Shown here in pieces: positions 59,768 through 64,000 of a DNA stretch of 64,000 nucleotides. A program made the position numbers and the translations under genes. This DNA comes from Nostoc piscinale CENA21. Lineage in GTDB: Bacteria; Cyanobacteriota; Cyanobacteriia; Cyanobacteriales; Nostocaceae. Location of the stretch: the NCBI RefSeq assembly GCF_001298445.1, contig NZ_CP012036.1, forward strand, positions 2,483,263 through 2,547,262, written 5' to 3'. Numbering within the stretch: position 1 is the first letter of the stretch; each line of letters opens with the position of its first letter. Under the pieces are notes generated by a model, which had not been told where the DNA came from, ran no database searches, and saw only the letters and a list, made by a program, of their open reading frames with translations.

Positions 59768-60439
59768 ATGACAAGTAAATTCCGCGATCGCAGTGATGCA
59801 GGCAAGATGTTAGCAAAAAAACTAACAGGGTATACTAACTATCCAGATTTGTTAGTGTTGGGTTTGCCCCGTGGTGGTGTACCTGTAGCTTATGAAATCG
59901 CTACTAGCCTGAATGCACCACTAGATATATGTTTAGTCAGAAAGCTGGGTGTACCTAGTCATGAAGAACTAGCGATGGGTGCGATCGCTGCTGGTGGTGT
60001 GCGGGTGTTAAATTATGATGTCATCAATAATTTGGGTATTGATGGTAGCACAATTGACAAAGTTGCAACTCAAGAATTGTGGGAATTACAACGACGCGAT
60101 CGCGCTTATCGAGGCGAACGTCCCCTCCCAGAAATCAAAAATCGGACTGTAATTTTAGTAGATGATGGTATTGCTACAGGTTCAACCATGCTTGCGGCGA
60201 TCGCCATAGTTAAACAACAGCAACCCCAACAGCTAATTGTAGCTGTACCAATTGCTGCACCAACAACTTGCGAACAGTTACAAGCAGAAGTTGATGAAAT
60301 AGTTTGTTTAGTGATGCCAGAGTCATTGTATGCGATCGGTCTGTGGTATGAAGACTTTTCGCAAACAACCGATGCAGAAGTACGGCATTTACTAGCCAAA
60401 CCGTCAGTAATTAACAATGCAGATAAAACTTACGCCTAA
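59768..60439 (+). CDS. Phosphoribosyltransferase-family protein
   Basis: 223 residues from ATG 59768 (MTSKFRDRSDAGKMLAKKLT); the frame opens at 59672, but the extra residues do not fit. The PRPP loop is VILVDDGIATGSTM, preceded by LGLPRGGVPVAYEIA and DICLVRKLGVPSHEELAMGA, all typical of this type I PRTase family. The base substrate is unknown. It overlaps the frame of the next gene and is co-transcribed with a hydrolase-fold gene, a pairing seen as fusions or neighbours in other bacteria. An A7 run at 59815-59821 is in frame here. Confidence 0.87.
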   Translation: MTSKFRDRSDAGKMLAKKLTGYTNYPDLLVLGLPRGGVPVAYEIATSLNAPLDICLVRKLGVPSHEELAMGAIAAGGVRVLNYDVINNLGIDGSTIDKVATQELWELQRRDRAYRGERPLPEIKNRTVILVDDGIATGSTMLAAIAIVKQQQPQQLIVAVPIAAPTTCEQLQAEVDEIVCLVMPESLYAIGLWYEDFSQTTDAEVRHLLAKPSVINNADKTYA

Positions 60440-60491
60440 AAACGCAAAATCAAAGGCTCAATCTACTTTTATTAATCATCAGGGTCAAGTT

Positions 60492-61211
60492 ATGAATACT
60501 ACATTACTACTCAACGTTGAAGAACAAATAGTCATTGTGGAACTCGCAAACATCAGGCTCAAAGGTGAATTGGTTATACCTGCTAATGCCGAAGGCCTGG
60601 TATTGTTTGCACATGGTAGTGCCAGTAGTCGCTACAGTACTCGCAACCATTATCTCGCCCATGTACTACGTCAGGAAGCAAAACTAGCAACTTTGTTAAT
60701 AGACTTACTTACCAAAGAAGAAGAAGCCATAGACCAACGTACCAAACATTTTCGCCGTGATATTAGCTTTCTCAGCAACCGCTTATTGGCTGTTACCGAC
60801 TGGTTGTTAGCAAATCCCTGCACTCGTCATCTCAAGCTTGGCTATTTTGGTGCAGATACAGGTGCGAGTGCTGCATTATTAGCTGCGGCTACACGTCCAA
60901 TGGCTGTGCAAGCTGTTGTTTCTCGTAGTGGACAAACTGATTTAGTCAGTGAAGCCCTAGCTTGTGTGCAAGCCCCGACTTTGTTAATTGTTGGCGGTAA
61001 TGACTTACCCATCATTGCTATGAATGAAGATGCACTGGCAAATATTCCCGCATTCAACAAACAACTAGAGATGATTTCTGGCGCAACTCATCAGTTTGGT
61101 GAACCGGGAACTTTAGAAGAAGTAGCACGATTGGCAAGTCGATGGTTTAAACACTATCTCAAAGCATCTGATTCAGACGCAAGAGATTTACAAAGTATGT
61201 TGCTGAATTAA
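60492..61211 (+). CDS. Alpha/beta-hydrolase (dienelactone-hydrolase-like) with Asp at the nucleophile position
   Basis: 239 residues from ATG 60492; an earlier ATG at 60417 overlaps the PRTase and is less likely. The fold markers are LVLFAHGSASSRYSTRN (oxyanion His-Gly), LGYFGADTGASAALLAAA (nucleophile elbow) and ATHQFGEPG (catalytic His). The family's elbow is normally GASTGA; here it is GADTGA, so the catalytic Ser is replaced by Asp. It may be inactive as an esterase or use an Asp nucleophile. It follows the PRTase by 52 bp. Confidence 0.82.
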   Translation: MNTTLLLNVEEQIVIVELANIRLKGELVIPANAEGLVLFAHGSASSRYSTRNHYLAHVLRQEAKLATLLIDLLTKEEEAIDQRTKHFRRDISFLSNRLLAVTDWLLANPCTRHLKLGYFGADTGASAALLAAATRPMAVQAVVSRSGQTDLVSEALACVQAPTLLIVGGNDLPIIAMNEDALANIPAFNKQLEMISGATHQFGEPGTLEEVARLASRWFKHYLKASDSDARDLQSMLLN

Positions 61212-61649
61212 CAGTTATCAGTTATCAGTTAAATTCCTGCTGAAACACTACACCAAACTGAACTGTATTGAATGATATGCTTCTTCATATCGATTTGGTA
61301 AGCAGTTTCACAAAATTAAATTCATTTATGGAAGAGGGGAACGGGGAACAGCAAGAGAATGTGTGTAATTAATTCTGTATGATTACTTATTACATCAATG
61401 ATGTAATGCTTCACGTTGTTAATGCAATGCTTGACATTGTTCATGCGATGCTTTACATCATTAATGCCATACTTCACATTTTTAATGTGATCTAACACAT
61501 TGTTAATGTGATGCTTTGCATTGTTAATGTGATGCTTCGCATTATTAATGTAGAGATATCTTGCCTGTCTGAACAGCACAACAAGCAAGATACCCAACCG
61601 AGAAAGCTATGAACAAGTAAGAATATCAGGTGTTACTAGTTAACTGTGG
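61212..61649. other. Spacer holding a 21-bp tandem repeat
   Basis: 438 bp. Most of it is the repeat at 61400-61546 (own entry). CAGTTATCAGTTATCAGTTA near 61211 is a short direct repeat common in the group. A 91-codon minus-strand frame spans the repeat (INNAKHH heptads) but has no convincing start or homology, so it is not called as a gene. Confidence 0.5.
61400..61546. repeat. Seven-unit 21-bp tandem repeat
   Basis: Exactly seven units of 21 bp, consensus AATGTGATGCTTCACATTGTT: starting at 61400, 61421, 61442, 61463, 61484, 61505 and 61526. Units differ by 2-6 bases. Each unit contains a near-palindrome AATGTGATG...CACATT. As 21 is divisible by three, a minus-strand frame stays open through it. 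Confidence 0.85.
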
Positions 61650-62282
61650 TTATGCACAGACTTTTTCCACATTCGGAAGTTGTTTAACTGCATCCCACCA
61701 AACTTGCAGTTTGGGAGTTTGAGCAGTAATTGTCTCATACTCTGGAGTCTGAGAAAGATAGATAAAAACAGGAATGAGGTAAAAATCGGCAATAGTTAGC
61801 TGGCTACCGAGTAGATAGAGGCTACCAACAGTTATCGACTCAATTGCTTGTATTGCTTTTTGTGCAGGTGCGATCGCATTTTGTATTTGCTCCTTATCTG
61901 GCTTGCCACCGCGAATTGGTACAATCAGACGTTGAATGACAATTTTACTGATCGCAGCAGGATAAAAATAGTTGTCAATAATTGTGATAATCTGGCGCAT
62001 CCGCGCCTGAAGCATCGGTTCTGATGGGCTGAACTGATTATTGGCAAAGACTGTATTCAGGTAGTCAGTAATTGCTGGAGTTTCATAAATTACTTCTCCA
62101 TCTACTTCCAGTGTCGGCACTTTACCAAAAGGATTTTTGGCGAGGTACTCTGGCGACTGATTTTCACCTTTGAAAATATCAATGTCTTGAACGGTATAGT
62201 CTACACCTGCTTCCTCAAGTAACAATAGAACAGTACGAACATAAGTACTTAGAGGAGTTCCGCAAACGGTAAGCTTTGCCAT
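61650..62282 (-). CDS. Glutathione S-transferase family protein
   Basis: 210 residues from ATG 62282 (MAKLTVCGTPLSTYVRTV); a start 7 codons earlier is possible. The N-terminal thioredoxin-like domain has Ser/Thr in TPLSTYVRT, then NPFGKVPTLEVDGEVIYETPAI with the cis-Pro and the Glu-Thr glutathione contact. The C-terminal helical domain contains GSQLTIADFYLIPVF. It conjugates or reduces substrates with glutathione in the cytoplasm. The substrate is unknown. Confidence 0.9.
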   Translation of the reverse strand: MAKLTVCGTPLSTYVRTVLLLLEEAGVDYTVQDIDIFKGENQSPEYLAKNPFGKVPTLEVDGEVIYETPAITDYLNTVFANNQFSPSEPMLQARMRQIITIIDNYFYPAAISKIVIQRLIVPIRGGKPDKEQIQNAIAPAQKAIQAIESITVGSLYLLGSQLTIADFYLIPVFIYLSQTPEYETITAQTPKLQVWWDAVKQLPNVEKVCA

Positions 62283-62436
62283 AATTTTGAGATTTTTGAG
62301 CAAAAATCCAATCAGGACAAAGATACTTTATCAACAAATGCGATCGCGGTGATGGTTTGAAATGAGACAAGAGCAACATTTTAGGGGCGGGTTGAGATGA
62401 TTGACGATGATCTGGGTAAACCCGCCCTATTAGTAA

Positions 62437-64000
62437 TTACTCAATATATTCTGGTAAATCATTAGGAGCGCCACAAGCAGAAATATTACCTGCAAAATTG
62501 ACATCTGCCATCAATTCTGGATGTTCTTGCTTGCGCTGATTAATTTGTTCGCGGGTGAGAATTTTGGATTTATCAAACCCTAGCTCAATTTCGGTGCGTA
62601 AACCTTTGTATTTAACTCGTTGGAGATTGTAGAAGCTTTTGTTGAAAGTTGTTTTCACAAATGCTTTGAGACATCCTAAAAGATATTTACGCTTAAATGG
62701 GTCTTTCTCAAACCAGTATTCTATTGTTTTACGCAGATAAAATCTGGCATAGTTACGTAACACGCCTTTGAGGACTTCTTCTCGTTCCATTGCCTCCGGT
62801 TTCATAATGGGAGTGACAAAGTTATATTGAGAATAATCTCGCACTTCTACGCGATCGCCTAACTCTTCAAATAACTCCGAAAATGGCCAAGGAGTAAACA
62901 TATTCCAGTTCACCATATCGGCTTTCCAGTCCAAAGCCATCTGATAAGTTTGCTCAATTGTCTCTGGTGTTTCGTTTTCCAAGCCCATAATAAATTGAGC
63001 TTCTGCTACCATGCCATTTTGCCGCAGCAATTGAATCGCTCGTTTGTTTTGTTCAATTGTCGTTTCTTTGCGGAACAAATTTAACTTTAGCTGTGCTGCT
63101 GCTTCCGTACCCAAGGAAACATGCACTAGCCCCGCTTGACGATAAAGTGGTAAATCATGTTCATCCCGCAATATATCTGTCACTCTGGTATTGATTCCCC
63201 AATAAACGCCTAAATTGCGTTCGATTAATTCGTTACATAAAGCGATAAATTTGGGTTTATTAATGGTTGGTTCTTCATCTGCCAGAATGAAAAAACCTAC
63301 TTGATGTTTTTTGACTAAAATTTCAATTTGATCGACAAATTTCTTAGGACTACTAGAACGGTACTTGCGCCAAAATTTCCATTGAGAGCAAAAACGGCAA
63401 GTAAAGGGACAGCCTCTAGCATAGTTAGGCACTGCTACTCGTACATTCAGGGGAGTATAAATATATTTACTCCAGTCCAACAAGCTCCAATCAGGGGCTA
63501 AAGTATCTAAATCTGCAATTGGTGGATGGGCTGGTGTCGCTACAACTTGTCCATTTTCTAAGAAAGCAATACCTAAAATATTGCGTCGCTCACTCTCGAC
63601 TGTAGCATTAGCGATCGCTTTCACTAAATTAACTGTAATTTCCTCCCCTTCTCCCCTAATAATGTAATCCACCCAAGGAGCTTCATGGAGGACTTCATTA
63701 TACATATAAGTGGGATGGACTCCACCCATAATTGTGGTTGCTTCGGGGCAAACTTCCTTAACTATCTTGAGCGTTGTTTGAGATTGATAAATCATTGGCG
63801 TGATTGCTGTTGCCAATACTATATCCGGTTGATGTTCAGCAATCATTTGCCTTAAACGATCATCCGCAATATGATCAGTCATCGCATCAATAAAACGAAT
63901 ATTATTGAAGCCAGCTGCTTTTAAAGCTCCACCAACATAAGGAACCCAACTTGGCGGCCAATTTCCCGCAATTTCAGCACCACCAGAATGGTAATTAGGT
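62437..64000 (-). CDS. BchE-like B12-binding radical SAM protein, 5' end cut by window edge
   Basis: The frame is open from the right edge to the stop at 62437, so at least ~520 residues are seen and the first few are missing. The visible N-terminus PNYHSGGAEIAGNWPPSWVP fits the start of the anaerobic Mg-protoporphyrin IX monomethyl ester cyclase (BchE) family. A B12-binding-like region (~10-150; ITPMIYQSQTTLKIVKE, MGGVHPTY) follows. The radical SAM centre is CPFTCRFCSQW (CxxxCxxC). The C-terminal ~170 residues are helical. In cyanobacteria such proteins may give oxygen-independent chlorophyll ring closure, or serve another radical methyl/oxidation step. The assignment beyond family is inference. 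Confidence 0.85.
   Translation of the reverse strand, partial: PNYHSGGAEIAGNWPPSWVPYVGGALKAAGFNNIRFIDAMTDHIADDRLRQMIAEHQPDIVLATAITPMIYQSQTTLKIVKEVCPEATTIMGGVHPTYMYNEVLHEAPWVDYIIRGEGEEITVNLVKAIANATVESERRNILGIAFLENGQVVATPAHPPIADLDTLAPDWSLLDWSKYIYTPLNVRVAVPNYARGCPFTCRFCSQWKFWRKYRSSSPKKFVDQIEILVKKHQVGFFILADEEPTINKPKFIALCNELIERNLGVYWGINTRVTDILRDEHDLPLYRQAGLVHVSLGTEAAAQLKLNLFRKETTIEQNKRAIQLLRQNGMVAEAQFIMGLENETPETIEQTYQMALDWKADMVNWNMFTPWPFSELFEELGDRVEVRDYSQYNFVTPIMKPEAMEREEVLKGVLRNYARFYLRKTIEYWFEKDPFKRKYLLGCLKAFVKTTFNKSFYNLQRVKYKGLRTEIELGFDKSKILTREQINQRKQEHPELMADVNFAGNISACGAPNDLPEYIE

Noticed and set aside
61400..61546. Possible CRISPR array
   Set aside because: Units are directly adjacent 21-mers with no unique spacers, and no cas genes are present anywhere in the window. 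The Cas4-like nuclease at 6783-7623 is far away and alone.
61322..61597. 91-codon minus-strand frame with INNAKHH heptads
   Set aside because: The heptads come entirely from the 21-bp tandem DNA repeat; no supported start and no homology.

Overview
The window comes from a filamentous, probably heterocyst-type cyanobacterium of the Nostoc/Anabaena group. Evidence: the octamer GCGATCGC (HIP1) is scattered through most genes. Intergenic regions carry short degenerate tandem repeats (CCTTGTC and TTGGGAG types) typical of this group. A complete pixGHIJL phototaxis operon encodes a PixJ whose reconstructed numbering puts the bilin Cys at 321 and its neighbours Trp289/Asp291 where I recall them in Anabaena AnPixJ. 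No species can be named from the sequence alone.

Layout. 1-2565: C-terminally cut P-type Ca2+-ATPase (-). 3160-9546: a beta-propeller/transglutaminase protein, an unknown protein, a PD-(D/E)XK nuclease, a phosphoglucomutase/phosphomannomutase and a LapA-like membrane protein. 9825-16894: a 7.07-kb AT-rich integrated element between 56-bp direct repeats made from the 3' part of tRNA-Thr(GGT). It carries a tyrosine integrase, a ribbon-helix-helix-like protein, a decayed VapE-type primase/helicase and a large unknown protein with a CoiA-like Cys/His N-terminus. tRNA-Thr and tRNA-Tyr follow. 17.2-24.6 kb: an ABC exporter, a lumenal/periplasmic DUF6816-like protein, a HutX-like protein and the translation/secretion cluster ffh-rpsP-khpA-rpsU-phoH. 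24.8-28.0 kb: a response regulator, aminopeptidase P and a PhzF protein.

28.7-33.1 kb is the most striking gene: a nitric oxide synthase of about 1478 residues with two tandem globin-like domains before the NOS oxygenase and a full FMN/FAD/NADPH reductase. An orphan NrtB-type permease follows. 34-41 kb: a collagen-like exported protein, a beta-helix/SLH surface protein, small proteins and PBP2. 41.2-45.3 kb: potA-potD-potB (no potC) and a Uma2 nuclease. 45.3-55.0 kb: the pix operon, read pixG-pixH-pixI-pixJ-pixL on the minus strand. 55.6-64 kb: a peptidoglycan-binding/YncE-like propeller protein, a convergent pair of fluoride channels, a phosphoribosyltransferase-hydrolase pair, a 21-bp tandem repeat, a GST and a BchE-like radical SAM protein cut by the right edge.

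A window-wide pattern stands out: at least ten genes are interrupted at runs of six to nine A or T. In every case removing one base per run restores a single family-length protein, including conserved catalytic residues. This is either a homopolymer overcall in the assembly or real slippage-prone genes. These genes are annotated here as reconstructed units, with the run positions given.
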